Assembly (NCBI GenBank): GCA_947584825.1
Contig: CANPWR010000031.1
Location: 1-13,552, forward strand
Length of the DNA: 13,552 nucleotides
Reading direction: 5' to 3'
DNA from: an uncultured Clostridia bacterium
GTDB taxonomy: Bacteria > Bacillota > Clostridia > Oscillospirales > Ruminococcaceae
In this document: positions 1 to 6,374 of the stretch, piece after piece
Layout of the letters: each line of letters opens with the position of its first letter
How positions within the stretch are numbered: the stretch's first letter is position 1
Notes under the pieces: model-generated
What the model was told of the DNA's origin: nothing
The model's database searches: none
The model's input: only the letters and a program-made list of their open reading frames with translations
Program-made: the position numbers and the translations under genes

Positions 1-73
1 TGGGAACAACAGGGCTCGAACCTGTGACCCTCTGCTTGTAAGGCAGATGCTCTCCCAGCTGAGCTATGCTCCC
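1..73 (-). tRNA. tRNA-Val, anticodon UAC
   Basis: Read on the minus strand, the 73 bases fold as a standard cloverleaf. The acceptor stem GGGAGCA pairs with TGTTCCC (one G-U). The D arm is GCTC...GAGC, the anticodon stem is TCTGC/GCAGA around the loop CTTACAA (anticodon TAC), and the T arm is ACAGG-TTCGAGC-CCTGT. The discriminator base A is window position 1, so whether CCA is encoded cannot be seen. An exact consensus promoter lies just upstream (105-133). Anticodon UAC decodes GUA and, with U34 modification, other Val codons. Confidence 0.97.
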
Positions 74-104
74 AACTTAGCGCCTTTTAATCAGCGACTT
101 GTAT

Positions 105-133
105 ATTATACAACATCATATTTTATTTGTCAA
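105..133 (-). promoter_or_regulatory. Consensus sigma-A promoter of tRNA-Val
   Basis: On the minus strand TTGACA (133-128) and TATAAT (110-105) are separated by 17 bases, a perfect match to the vegetative consensus. The -10 box lies about 30 bases before the mature tRNA 5' end. The -35 box is inside the last codons of hslO, so the tRNA can be transcribed independently although it follows the hslO unit with no terminator between them. Confidence 0.93.
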
Positions 134-1001
134 GACTTTTTATAATATTTTTTATCTGTTCTGATGAAAAATTGTATTTCTTATCACAAAAATGACAGCA
201 AACCTCGGTGTTATCGTCGTTTGACATGCTTTCAAGCTCAGTTTTGCCAAGGCTGATCAATGCCCTTTCTACCCTACGTCTGCTGCAATCGCACTTGTAT
301 GCAACCTCAAAATCGTCTAACACATTGGGTTCCAGTCCCTCAAGAGCCATCAGCGAAATATCTTCTGCAGTTTTTCCGCTGCTCAAAAGCTGTGTAACTG
401 AACTCATACCCTTTATATTGTTTTCTATTATATCGATTGTTTCCTCTGATGCAAATGGTAGAATCTGTATAAGAAATCCTCCTGCACATTTCACCGACAA
501 ATCAGTGTCAACCAGAACGCCTAAAGCACAAACACTCGGCGTCTGCTCGCTAACCGCAAGGTAATTTGTTATATCCTCTGCAATTTCCCCAGAAACAATA
601 GGCACCTGTCCCGAATATGGCTCTTTTAGTCCTAAGTCCTTTACAACGCTTATAAACCCGTCTTTTCCAACTGCTCCTGCAACATCTAATTTTCCTCTGC
701 TGTTTAAAGGTATCTCAACTATGGGATTGGCTACATAGGATTTAACATTTCCATAGCTGTCCGAAACAGCAATAAGATTGCCAGCCGGTCCTTTTCCGTT
801 AACTCTTATTGTAAGCGTGTCGCTCTTTCCTTTAAGTCCGAAACCTAAAAGAGACGCCCCCATAGAAAGCCGTCCTAATGCCGCTGTGATTACAGCAGAG
901 GTCTTGTGAATTCTCTCAACTTCTGAAACTATATCTTTACCGTCAATAGCACTGCACACAACAGATGCGTCCGCAGATATTGACCTAACTATTCTACTCA
1001 T
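123..1001 (-). CDS. hslO: Hsp33 redox-regulated chaperone
   Basis: Hsp33 is a cytoplasmic holdase switched on by oxidative unfolding; its C-terminal zinc centre senses peroxide, hypochlorite or heat plus oxidation. The 292-residue product has the family's usual length. The N-terminal domain carries typical signatures (MGASLLGFGLKG; GPAGNLIAVSDSYGNVKSYV around residues 71-90). The C-terminal switch has all four zinc cysteines, CDC at about 237-239 followed by SRRRVE, and CHFC at about 269-272 (an extra Cys precedes it). I chose ATG at 1001 (MSRIV) because GAGGG lies five bases upstream; a TTG 12 bases earlier lacks a ribosome binding site and overlaps that GAGGG. It starts 33 bases after the methyltransferase stop, probably in one transcript with it and the TrpR-like gene. 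Confidence 0.96.
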   Translation of the reverse strand: MSRIVRSISADASVVCSAIDGKDIVSEVERIHKTSAVITAALGRLSMGASLLGFGLKGKSDTLTIRVNGKGPAGNLIAVSDSYGNVKSYVANPIVEIPLNSRGKLDVAGAVGKDGFISVVKDLGLKEPYSGQVPIVSGEIAEDITNYLAVSEQTPSVCALGVLVDTDLSVKCAGGFLIQILPFASEETIDIIENNIKGMSSVTQLLSSGKTAEDISLMALEGLEPNVLDDFEVAYKCDCSRRRVERALISLGKTELESMSNDDNTEVCCHFCDKKYNFSSEQIKNIIKSLDK

Positions 1002-1034
1002 TTTATCCCTCAATTATTACCTGTAGACATTAAA

Positions 1035-1787
1035 TTACTTTTTAAAAACATATAATATACGCTCGCTTTTCTCGTTTGCCTTACTATCTGTAAAATCGTC
1101 GAAGCTTTCTAAATACTCAAACCCCGTACCCTTGGCAAATTCCTTTACAGCGTAACTCTCACAGGAAATTTCAGAAAACTCTTCCTGATACCTCTTATAA
1201 TTATTATCATCAATCTTTTCAAAAAAATCAAGATAAATGTCTACTCTGTTATCCTCATTGTTATACTCGTTTTGCCATACACAATATACACTGTCTTCAT
1301 CGAAGACATAAGCATTATCAGACAAAATATTCTTATGCTTATAAGGAGTGTTCATATCAAAAATAAATAATCCGCCGTCTGTAAGATTATCATATGCGTT
1401 TGAAAAAGCCTTTTTTATTTCATCAAAGCTTTCAAGATGATTCAGGCTGTCAAGCATACATACTATTACATCCGTCTTTCGTTCTCCAAGCGACCAGTCA
1501 GTCATATCTCCGAAAACATATTGCATACCCAGTCCTGAATTTAACTTTTTACTCTGGGCAATAGACAGCATTTCCTGGGAAATATCAACTCCCAGAACAT
1601 TAAAACCAAGCTTTGTAAGCTCCATACTCAACGAGCCTGTTCCGCATGCAAGATCAACCAGATAAAATGCGTCAGAAAAATGTTCATTTACAATATCATC
1701 TATTTTCTGTGCAATTTGTTGATAATTAACGTCTGACATTAATGTATCGTAGTATTTTGCAAAAAACGTGTAATTATTCTCCATCAT
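1035..1787 (-). CDS. Class I SAM-dependent methyltransferase, substrate unknown
   Basis: A 250-residue Rossmann-fold methyltransferase. Motif I, VDLACGTGS (about 44-52), is the SAM-binding glycine-rich loop. The acidic end of strand 2 is VLGVDIS about 18 residues later. Further motifs are FGDMTDW and a strand-4 region (DVIVCMLDSLNHL). The N-terminal FFAKYYDTLMSDVNY pattern is common in clostridial methyltransferases of unassigned function. I set the start at ATG 1787, with GGA about eight bases upstream and 14 bases of overlap with the TrpR-like gene; ATG 1784 is possible, while an upstream in-frame ATG at 1829 lies well inside the preceding gene. The overlap suggests translational coupling. 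Substrate cannot be read from sequence; a small-molecule, tRNA or protein target are all possible. Confidence 0.85.
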   Translation of the reverse strand: MMENNYTFFAKYYDTLMSDVNYQQIAQKIDDIVNEHFSDAFYLVDLACGTGSLSMELTKLGFNVLGVDISQEMLSIAQSKKLNSGLGMQYVFGDMTDWSLGERKTDVIVCMLDSLNHLESFDEIKKAFSNAYDNLTDGGLFIFDMNTPYKHKNILSDNAYVFDEDSVYCVWQNEYNNEDNRVDIYLDFFEKIDDNNYKRYQEEFSEISCESYAVKEFAKGTGFEYLESFDDFTDSKANEKSERILYVFKK

Positions 1788-2076
1788 TTTTCTTTTCCAA
1801 TCTTTCAAATACAACCTTATACCCGTCACTACCGTAATTTATCGAACGGTTTACCCTGCTTATTGTAGCTGTCGATGCCCCTGTAGCATTTACTATATCA
1901 CTGTATACAAAATGCTCATTCAGCATCTTTGCAACCTGAAAACGCTGAGACAAGGATTTCAACTCAAGAATAGTACATAAATCCTCAAAGAATGCAAAAC
2001 ATTCGTCTTCGGTTTCAAGACACAGTATAGCTTTGAACAAATCGTTCATATTTTTGTCTCTAATGCCGTCTTTCAT
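1774..2076 (-). CDS. YerC/YecD-type TrpR-like transcriptional regulator
   Basis: A 100-residue, all-helical protein matching the TrpR-related YerC/YecD family of Firmicutes, small DNA-binding proteins with the Trp-repressor helix-turn-helix but mostly unknown effectors. Seen in the sequence: an N-terminal dimerisation-type segment (MNDLFKAILCLETEDECFAFFEDL), then LKSLSQRFQVAKML, then the turn-recognition part VYSDIVNATGASTATISRVNRSINYG, whose ATGAS-TATISR core is the family hallmark. The start is ATG 2076 because GGAGG (2087-2083) is six bases upstream; an in-frame ATG 48 bases earlier would run through an inverted repeat and lacks a site. It is first in a unit with the methyltransferase and hslO. 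Two inverted repeats in its leader are candidate autoregulatory operators. Confidence 0.92.
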   Translation of the reverse strand: MKDGIRDKNMNDLFKAILCLETEDECFAFFEDLCTILELKSLSQRFQVAKMLNEHFVYSDIVNATGASTATISRVNRSINYGSDGYKVVFERLEKKNDGE

Positions 2077-2091
2077 TATGATCCTCCGTTC

Positions 2092-2109
2092 TGCGTATGG
2101 CTTTACGCA
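2092..2109 (-). promoter_or_regulatory. Inverted repeat near the TrpR-like ribosome binding site
   Basis: Perfect 6-bp arms TGCGTA (2092-2097) and TACGCA (2104-2109) flank six bases. The element ends five bases before the GGAGG of the TrpR-like gene. It shares the heptamer GCTTTAC (plus-strand reading, 2100-2106) with the second inverted repeat 33 bp away. It may be a repressor operator or an RNA hairpin near the ribosome binding site; function is inferred. Confidence 0.5.
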
Positions 2110-2127
2110 ATTAACTATCAACACAAT

Positions 2128-2147
2128 TTCACGCTTTACTGCGTGAA
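2128..2147 (-). promoter_or_regulatory. Inverted repeat at the probable transcription start of the TrpR-like unit
   Basis: Perfect 7-bp arms TTCACGC (2128-2134) and GCGTGAA (2141-2147) with a six-base spacer, the same spacer length as the neighbouring repeat. A plausible -10 box TATAAC (2156-2151, minus strand) lies just upstream, which would put this repeat at about +1 to +17, a typical repressor position. No good -35 box is visible at 17 bases; TTGTGT further upstream is a poor match. Confidence 0.55.
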
Positions 2148-2253
2148 TATGTTATATTTATATATTAACACATTAAAACACAAAAGTAAAGAGCTAAAAT
2201 AAAAGCAACTAGATTTAGTTAAAGTAGAAAGGTAATACCGCTAACAAAAGTAT

Positions 2254-2286
2254 AAAAAAATCCACATACTATAATTAGTATGCGGA
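2254..2286 (-). terminator. Rho-independent terminator of tRNA-Thr
   Basis: On the minus strand an 11-bp stem (2286-2276 with 2271-2261, one G-U pair) with a four-base ATTA loop is followed directly by seven T. It begins 23 bases after the tRNA CCA end and insulates the tRNA from the TrpR-like unit. Confidence 0.93.
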
Positions 2287-2308
2287 CTGTATACAACGTC
2301 ACCGTTGC

Positions 2309-2384
<76 letters not shown>

Positions 2385-2398
2385 ATTAACAATTTAAT

Positions 2399-2427
2399 AT
2401 TATATACGAATAAGTTACAGTTGTCAA
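2399..2427 (-). promoter_or_regulatory. Consensus sigma-A promoter of tRNA-Thr
   Basis: TTGACA (2427-2422) and TATAAT (2404-2399) with exactly 17 bases between them, reading leftwards. The -10 box is 14 bases from the mature tRNA 5' end, which leaves a 5' leader of only a few bases. The remaining stretch 2428-2513 towards rpmB is very A+T-rich and I see no gene in it. Confidence 0.95.
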
Positions 2428-2513
2428 GAGCCTGTATAATAATTATTAAATTTTTAATTTTTAAACTATTACACAGCTAATTATGAATAATTTAAGAAAT
2501 TTTGTAAAAGTGC

Positions 2514-2542
2514 TTGCAATTTCAAAAGAAATCTGTTAAACT
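2514..2542 (+). promoter_or_regulatory. Probable rpmB promoter
   Basis: TTGCAA (2514-2519) and TAAACT (2537-2542) are 17 bases apart, and the -10 box is preceded by TGT, an extended -10 feature. The predicted start is about 35 bases before the rpmB ATG. TAATAT at 2542-2547 is an alternative -10. Confidence 0.55.
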
Positions 2543-2586
2543 AATATAGTTGCAATTTAAATAAGGATAGAAGGAGGTGCAGTCTG

Positions 2587-2772
2587 ATGGCAAAGTGTGA
2601 TTTTTGCGGAAAAGGTGTTACTTTCGGAGCTGCAGTATCTCACTCACACAGAAGAACAAATAAAGCATGGAAGCCTAATGTTAAAAGAGTTAAAGCAATT
2701 GTAAACGGCACTCCTTGTCACGTTCATGCATGCACAAGATGTCTGCGTTCCGGTAAGGTAACAAGAGCATAA
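2587..2772 (+). CDS. rpmB: 50S ribosomal protein L28 (zinc-binding form)
   Basis: A 61-residue basic protein with the L28 signature (KCDFCGKG at the N-terminus, VSHSHRRTNKAWKPNVKRV in the middle). It joins the large subunit. Four cysteines, C4, C7, C49 and C52 (with another at C44), form the C+ zinc-ribbon version; in other bacteria C+ forms can be paired with zinc-free paralogues under zinc limitation. An AAGGAGG site (2571-2577) lies nine bases before the ATG. It is transcribed alone, divergently from tRNA-Thr, and is followed by two hairpins. Confidence 0.97.
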   Translation: MAKCDFCGKGVTFGAAVSHSHRRTNKAWKPNVKRVKAIVNGTPCHVHACTRCLRSGKVTRA

Positions 2773-2796
2773 TTCAATAGCATAGGAAACTATATT

Positions 2797-2830
2797 AAGA
2801 CAGCCGATATTATAGTCAGCTGTTCTTTTT
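2797..2830 (+). terminator. Probable rpmB terminator
   Basis: AAGACAGC (2797-2804) pairs with GCTGTTCTT (starting at 2819) with one bulged T. The loop is 14 bases and a T-rich tail TTCTTTTT follows. It is weaker than the hairpin just downstream; the two may act in series. Confidence 0.55.
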
Positions 2831-2833
2831 ATT

Positions 2834-2880
2834 TAAAAAACATCCGCTAAGCCCGGTTGCTTGCGGATGTTTGTTTTTAT
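2834..2880. terminator. Bidirectional terminator between rpmB and the LTA synthase-like gene
   Basis: A perfect 10-bp stem AAACATCCGC (2838-2847) / GCGGATGTTT (2863-2872) continues after a one-base bulge with AAGC/GCTT. It has TTTTTA on the plus side (2874-2880) and a run of A at 2835-2840 that becomes a T run on the minus side. It can end both rpmB and the leftward LTA synthase-like gene, whose stop codon is 14 bases away. Confidence 0.9.
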
Positions 2881-2885
2881 GATGT

Positions 2886-5216
2886 TTATGACGCTTTCTT
2901 TACATCAGCCTTTTTTGCCATACTTTTCCCAGAAGTGGTCATTTCATCTTCTTGGTTTATTTCAGATGTACTCACACCACTGCTAGATTCAGCTGCCTCC
3001 TGACTCTTCGCAATCATATCGTGGAAAATTATTGAACTTGATATATTCATTCTGTTTTCAGCATACTGACTTCTCTCAAGAATATATGATTCATCTACGA
3101 CATCGTCATTATACCTTTCTAACAGCTTCTCAGACGAATAATTTTCCCTGTCTTTAATCAAGAAGCCCGAGCTGTCTTTAAGCTTCGGCAAACCTTCTGA
3201 ATAATCGTAAACCTGATTGCACGGAATAGAAGTTACCATGTTCTTATACTTCTCCAAATCAAAGTACTCCTGCTTTGAATTTGAATAGTATATACTATTT
3301 GTAATAAAGTTCGCATTTGGAAAAACTACAATATTGTCCTCCGCATAGCTGCTGAACAAATCGTGTCCCAGTGCATATTGGTTCTCAAAACCCAACATAT
3401 TTCCGAGAGTAGGCAATGCGTCATACATTCCTGCAATCTTTGTTATTTCAACCGGTTTATACTCTTTATGGCCCTTAGTCCAAATTATAAACGGAACCCG
3501 TCGATTTATATTATAGCAATATTCGTCAACTGGGACATATCCCTCGTCACCCTCACTTAAAACAGTTTCTGTATAAGGGTCATAATTAAGATAATAGTTA
3601 TATTCGCTTTCCTTTATTTTAGCATCATGGTCGCCATATAGGACAATTACTGTGTTATCCAGAAGTCCCTTTGAATCCAGTTCATCTATTAACTCGCCTA
3701 TTGCCTCGTCTGCGTAATGTACCGACTTAAAATAGCTTCCCAGCTTCCTGCCCTCCAAAAACGGTGCCGATGCTTCTTCATACTTTCCGGTTTTTTCGTC
3801 ATACCGTTGATACTTAAAATCGACCTCATAATCGCTGTGATTCTCAATGTCAGTAAACGGAGTATGATTTGTAAGCATTATCATTGTTCCGTAAAACTTG
3901 TCGTGCTGCTTTGAAATCTGTTCAATTATATCGCTCGATTGTCTGAAAAATGATTTATCAGACAATCCTAAACCGATAGTCTCATCAATTTCATAGTCGG
4001 TTGTGTAATTATAAAACTTATCATACCCCAGAGATTCGTGAAGCTTTAATCTATTCCAATAAGAGCCGTTGTTTCCATGCATTGAAAATGTGTAATATCC
4101 CTGCTCCTTTAAAAGTTTTTGAATTGACATATAAGTTCTGTCACAATAGTTTATGGCAACTGTTCCGCTTGAAGCAGGCATAAGTGAAGTGCTGAAAGTA
4201 AACTCAGAGTCAGAGCTTGTACCAACACTTTCCTGTGCATAGAAATTAGAGAAGTATATGCCCTCTCTTGCCAGCTTATTTAAATTCGGAGTAAGTTCTT
4301 TTCCGTTGATTTTTGTATCCATAGTAAACTGCTGAATACTCTCTGCGTGAATAGTTATAATGTTTTTTCCCTTAAAAATATCCGTATAATCATTATCATC
4401 ACTTACAGGATCTGCTTCTTCCTTGTCATCATAAAAGGCATGAAATGTGTCGGCACTTTCCTGCTCTCCAAACAGGACATTAAGCTGTGCATTTGTACTT
4501 GTTACAACGTCACTGAATGTATATGTGTAAAGTCCAAACGCAGATAAAACATATTCCCTGTTCCATGAATTTCTAAGTCTTGAAACATCAGTTCTAGTCA
4601 GCGTTGTAGCAAAAATACCGGCAAATATCAAACCTGTAACCAATGTACCTAAAGCAGTCCTTCTTGAGCTTTTTTTGTTAATTTTCTCTAATCTCTCAAA
4701 GTAATGAGTTTTCTTCTTTCTCAACAAAATATAAACTGCTATATAGATTAATATCGATAATAAAAAGACAAGATCTTTAGCCTCTAAAATACTCTCTGTT
4801 ACAGCATCAAAAACGCCTCCAAGCTGTGACGCTGTAGATAAAAGTGATACCGATATAAACGACTTATAATTAGTATAGTATATTGAATCAGCCATCGTCA
4901 GTACAGAAAATATACTTATCCAAATTATATAATACACAAATCTTTTTTTCGGTTTTATAAAATAACCGAACAAACCTATTATCAATATTACTGCAATATC
5001 CGCAAGCATAGGCTTTATTGAAAAATAATTTTTAACTGTAAAAAAACGTAGTACTGTTGAATTAATTAATAATAGAATAACGTATGTTAAAAATAAAATA
5101 TTATCTTTAATATATTTTATTACTCTGTTTTTTATTTTAATAATAATATTCTTTACATTTCTGGATTTATTTTCAGCAGATACATCATTCAGCTTTGTTG
5201 AGATCTTTTCTTCCAC
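2886..5216 (-). CDS. LTA synthase family membrane phosphotransferase (LtaS-like)
   Basis: A 776-residue enzyme of the alkaline-phosphatase/sulfatase superfamily. LtaS proteins move glycerol-phosphate from phosphatidylglycerol onto a lipid-anchored chain outside the membrane. Five hydrophobic helices are visible (about 42-62, 70-87, 92-110, 146-165, 188-206), followed by the extracellular catalytic domain. Metal and catalytic positions are recognisable: E292 (IHAES), the GTSSDSEF nucleophile loop (T333/S334), W387/R389 in GSYWNR, H451 in TNHTPF, and D529-H530 in YGDHD. A Ser/Lys-rich tail of more than 100 residues follows the domain, making it longer than S. aureus LtaS. The GTG start at 5216 is supported by GGAGG nine bases upstream. 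Whether it makes LTA or another phosphoglycerol modification is not certain. Confidence 0.9.
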   Translation of the reverse strand: MEEKISTKLNDVSAENKSRNVKNIIIKIKNRVIKYIKDNILFLTYVILLLINSTVLRFFTVKNYFSIKPMLADIAVILIIGLFGYFIKPKKRFVYYIIWISIFSVLTMADSIYYTNYKSFISVSLLSTASQLGGVFDAVTESILEAKDLVFLLSILIYIAVYILLRKKKTHYFERLEKINKKSSRRTALGTLVTGLIFAGIFATTLTRTDVSRLRNSWNREYVLSAFGLYTYTFSDVVTSTNAQLNVLFGEQESADTFHAFYDDKEEADPVSDDNDYTDIFKGKNIITIHAESIQQFTMDTKINGKELTPNLNKLAREGIYFSNFYAQESVGTSSDSEFTFSTSLMPASSGTVAINYCDRTYMSIQKLLKEQGYYTFSMHGNNGSYWNRLKLHESLGYDKFYNYTTDYEIDETIGLGLSDKSFFRQSSDIIEQISKQHDKFYGTMIMLTNHTPFTDIENHSDYEVDFKYQRYDEKTGKYEEASAPFLEGRKLGSYFKSVHYADEAIGELIDELDSKGLLDNTVIVLYGDHDAKIKESEYNYYLNYDPYTETVLSEGDEGYVPVDEYCYNINRRVPFIIWTKGHKEYKPVEITKIAGMYDALPTLGNMLGFENQYALGHDLFSSYAEDNIVVFPNANFITNSIYYSNSKQEYFDLEKYKNMVTSIPCNQVYDYSEGLPKLKDSSGFLIKDRENYSSEKLLERYNDDVVDESYILERSQYAENRMNISSSIIFHDMIAKSQEAAESSSGVSTSEINQEDEMTTSGKSMAKKADVKKAS

Positions 5217-5236
5217 TTCGGCTAACCTCCAGCCAA
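5217..5236 (-). promoter_or_regulatory. Ribosome binding site shown in a hairpin loop (LtaS-like gene)
   Basis: On the minus strand GGCT and AGCC flank the GGAGGTT that serves the GTG start, so the Shine-Dalgarno would sit in the loop of a short 4-bp stem (extendable by TT/AA across a bulged G). The stem is weak and may be chance; noted because the two other envelope/membrane genes on this strand also have hairpins at this place. Confidence 0.3.
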
Positions 5237-5281
5237 TAACACATTTTATCTGTAATTCTATAATATTTATACTAATTTAAT

Positions 5282-5310
5282 ATTATAGCAAATCCCGCTT
5301 TTCTTGTCAA
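5282..5310 (-). promoter_or_regulatory. Consensus promoter of the LtaS-like gene
   Basis: TTGACA (5310-5305) and TATAAT (5287-5282) are 17 bases apart, with TGC before the -10 box (extended -10). This is a near-ideal promoter, unusual for a regulated gene. The leader is about 60 bases. Confidence 0.92.
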
Positions 5311-5333
5311 CCGGCGGCTCGTCAGTTGACAAG
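5303..5333. promoter_or_regulatory. Inverted repeat holding both -35 boxes of the divergent promoters
   Basis: CTTGTCAAC (5303-5311) and GTTGACAAG (5325-5333) are perfect 9-bp inverted arms around a GC-rich 13-base centre. Six of the nine base pairs are simply the two opposing TTGACA boxes; the extra three could be chance or part of an operator. A protein bound here would cover both promoters. Confidence 0.6.
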
Positions 5334-5353
5334 CTAAAAAATAAAAGTATAAT
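5326..5353 (+). promoter_or_regulatory. Promoter of the LysR-type regulator
   Basis: TTGACA (5326-5331) and TATAAT (5348-5353) are separated by 16 bases. The start site should fall near 5360, leaving a leader of roughly 25 bases with AAGGAG (5373-5378) five bases before the ATG. Confidence 0.88.
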
Positions 5354-5383
5354 AATATCATATCAATTTATTAAGGAGTTTCT

Positions 5384-6307
5384 ATGACTTTACAGCAATT
5401 AAAATATATAATAACCGTTGTAAAATGCGGTTCAATAACCGAAGCAGCAAGACGTCTTTATATTTCGCAGCCCAGCCTTTCAAACTCGGTAAAGGAGCTT
5501 GAAACTGAGCTAGGGATTGAAATATTTAACCGCACTGCAAGAGGTATTTCGCTCTCATCAGACGGCGAGGAATTCCTTTCCTATGCAAGACAAGTCATTG
5601 AACAGACTGAACTTCTTGAGCAAAGATATAAGAATAAAAAGCCTTCAAAACAGCTTTGTTCAGTTTCAACTCAGCACTATGCATTCGCAGTGAATGCTTT
5701 TTCAAATCTGATAGACAGACTTGATTCGGACGAGTATGAGTTTACCCTTCGTGAAACCCGTACATATGAAATTATTGACGACGTTCGCAATTTCCGAAGT
5801 GAGATCGGTGTTTTATATATCAATGATTTCAACGAAAAGGTTATGCGGAAGATTTTTTCTGAAAGCAGGCTGGAGTTCCACTCACTATTCACGGCTAATC
5901 CGCACGTCTTTATCAGTTCTGAGCATCCGCTTGCAAAAAGCAAATCGGTCACAACTGACGATTTAAAAGACTTCCCTTTTCTTTCATTTGAACAGGGATC
6001 TAATAATTCCTTTTACTATTCAGAGGAAATTCTAAGCACAGTTCCGAGAAAAAAGATTATCCACGTCAGCGACCGTGCAACGCTGTTTAATCTTCTTATA
6101 GGTCTTAACGGTTACACGATATGCTCGGGAATTCTCAACAGTGATTTAAATGGCGATAACATAGTTTCTGTTCCGCTTGATACAGATGAAAGTATGACTA
6201 TCGGCTATATTACTAACCCAAAAATGAGACTCAGCCGCTTTGCAGAGGATTACATCACAGAGTTGAAAAGGCTTATTTCAGACTGCGGATATGAGATGAT
6301 TGAATAA
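5384..6307 (+). CDS. LysR-type regulator, MetR/MtaR-like
   Basis: A 307-residue LysR-family protein. The N-terminal winged helix-turn-helix (about 1-60) shows the family pattern SITEAARRLYISQPSLSNSVKELETELGIEIFNR in outline, followed by a linker helix and a two-lobed effector domain (about 90-300). In the second part STQHYAF, YYSEEIL and the VSDRAT run resemble the streptococcal methionine regulator MetR/MtaR as I recall it, rather than CysB or the E. coli MetR type. The gene converges on metE, and a palindrome close to the published streptococcal MET-box lies before metE. I therefore infer that it controls metE, and perhaps other methionine or cysteine genes elsewhere. The effector (homocysteine or O-acetylserine are possibilities in relatives) is unknown here. 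Confidence 0.85.
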   Translation: MTLQQLKYIITVVKCGSITEAARRLYISQPSLSNSVKELETELGIEIFNRTARGISLSSDGEEFLSYARQVIEQTELLEQRYKNKKPSKQLCSVSTQHYAFAVNAFSNLIDRLDSDEYEFTLRETRTYEIIDDVRNFRSEIGVLYINDFNEKVMRKIFSESRLEFHSLFTANPHVFISSEHPLAKSKSVTTDDLKDFPFLSFEQGSNNSFYYSEEILSTVPRKKIIHVSDRATLFNLLIGLNGYTICSGILNSDLNGDNIVSVPLDTDESMTIGYITNPKMRLSRFAEDYITELKRLISDCGYEMIE

Positions 6308-6310
6308 AAT

Positions 6311-6356
6311 AAAAATACTGCTGTACTGATTAATTGGTACAGCAGTTTTTTATTTA
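6311..6356. terminator. Bidirectional terminator between the LysR gene and metE
   Basis: A perfect 10-bp stem ACTGCTGTAC (6317-6326) / GTACAGCAGT (6337-6346) with a 10-base loop. Six T follow on the plus side, and an A-rich run on the left gives T runs on the minus side. It serves both convergent genes. Confidence 0.92.
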
Positions 6357-6374
6357 CACTAGAAAATTATTAAT

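Noticed and set aside
208..564. Plus-strand open frame opposite hslO
   Set aside because: It lies wholly antisense to a clearly conserved Hsp33 frame, has no ribosome binding site, and its protein shows only the composition expected from the opposite strand.
2460..2475. AAACTAT half of a MET-box before rpmB
   Set aside because: Only one half matches, in a very A+T-rich tract, and it is not next to a methionine gene.
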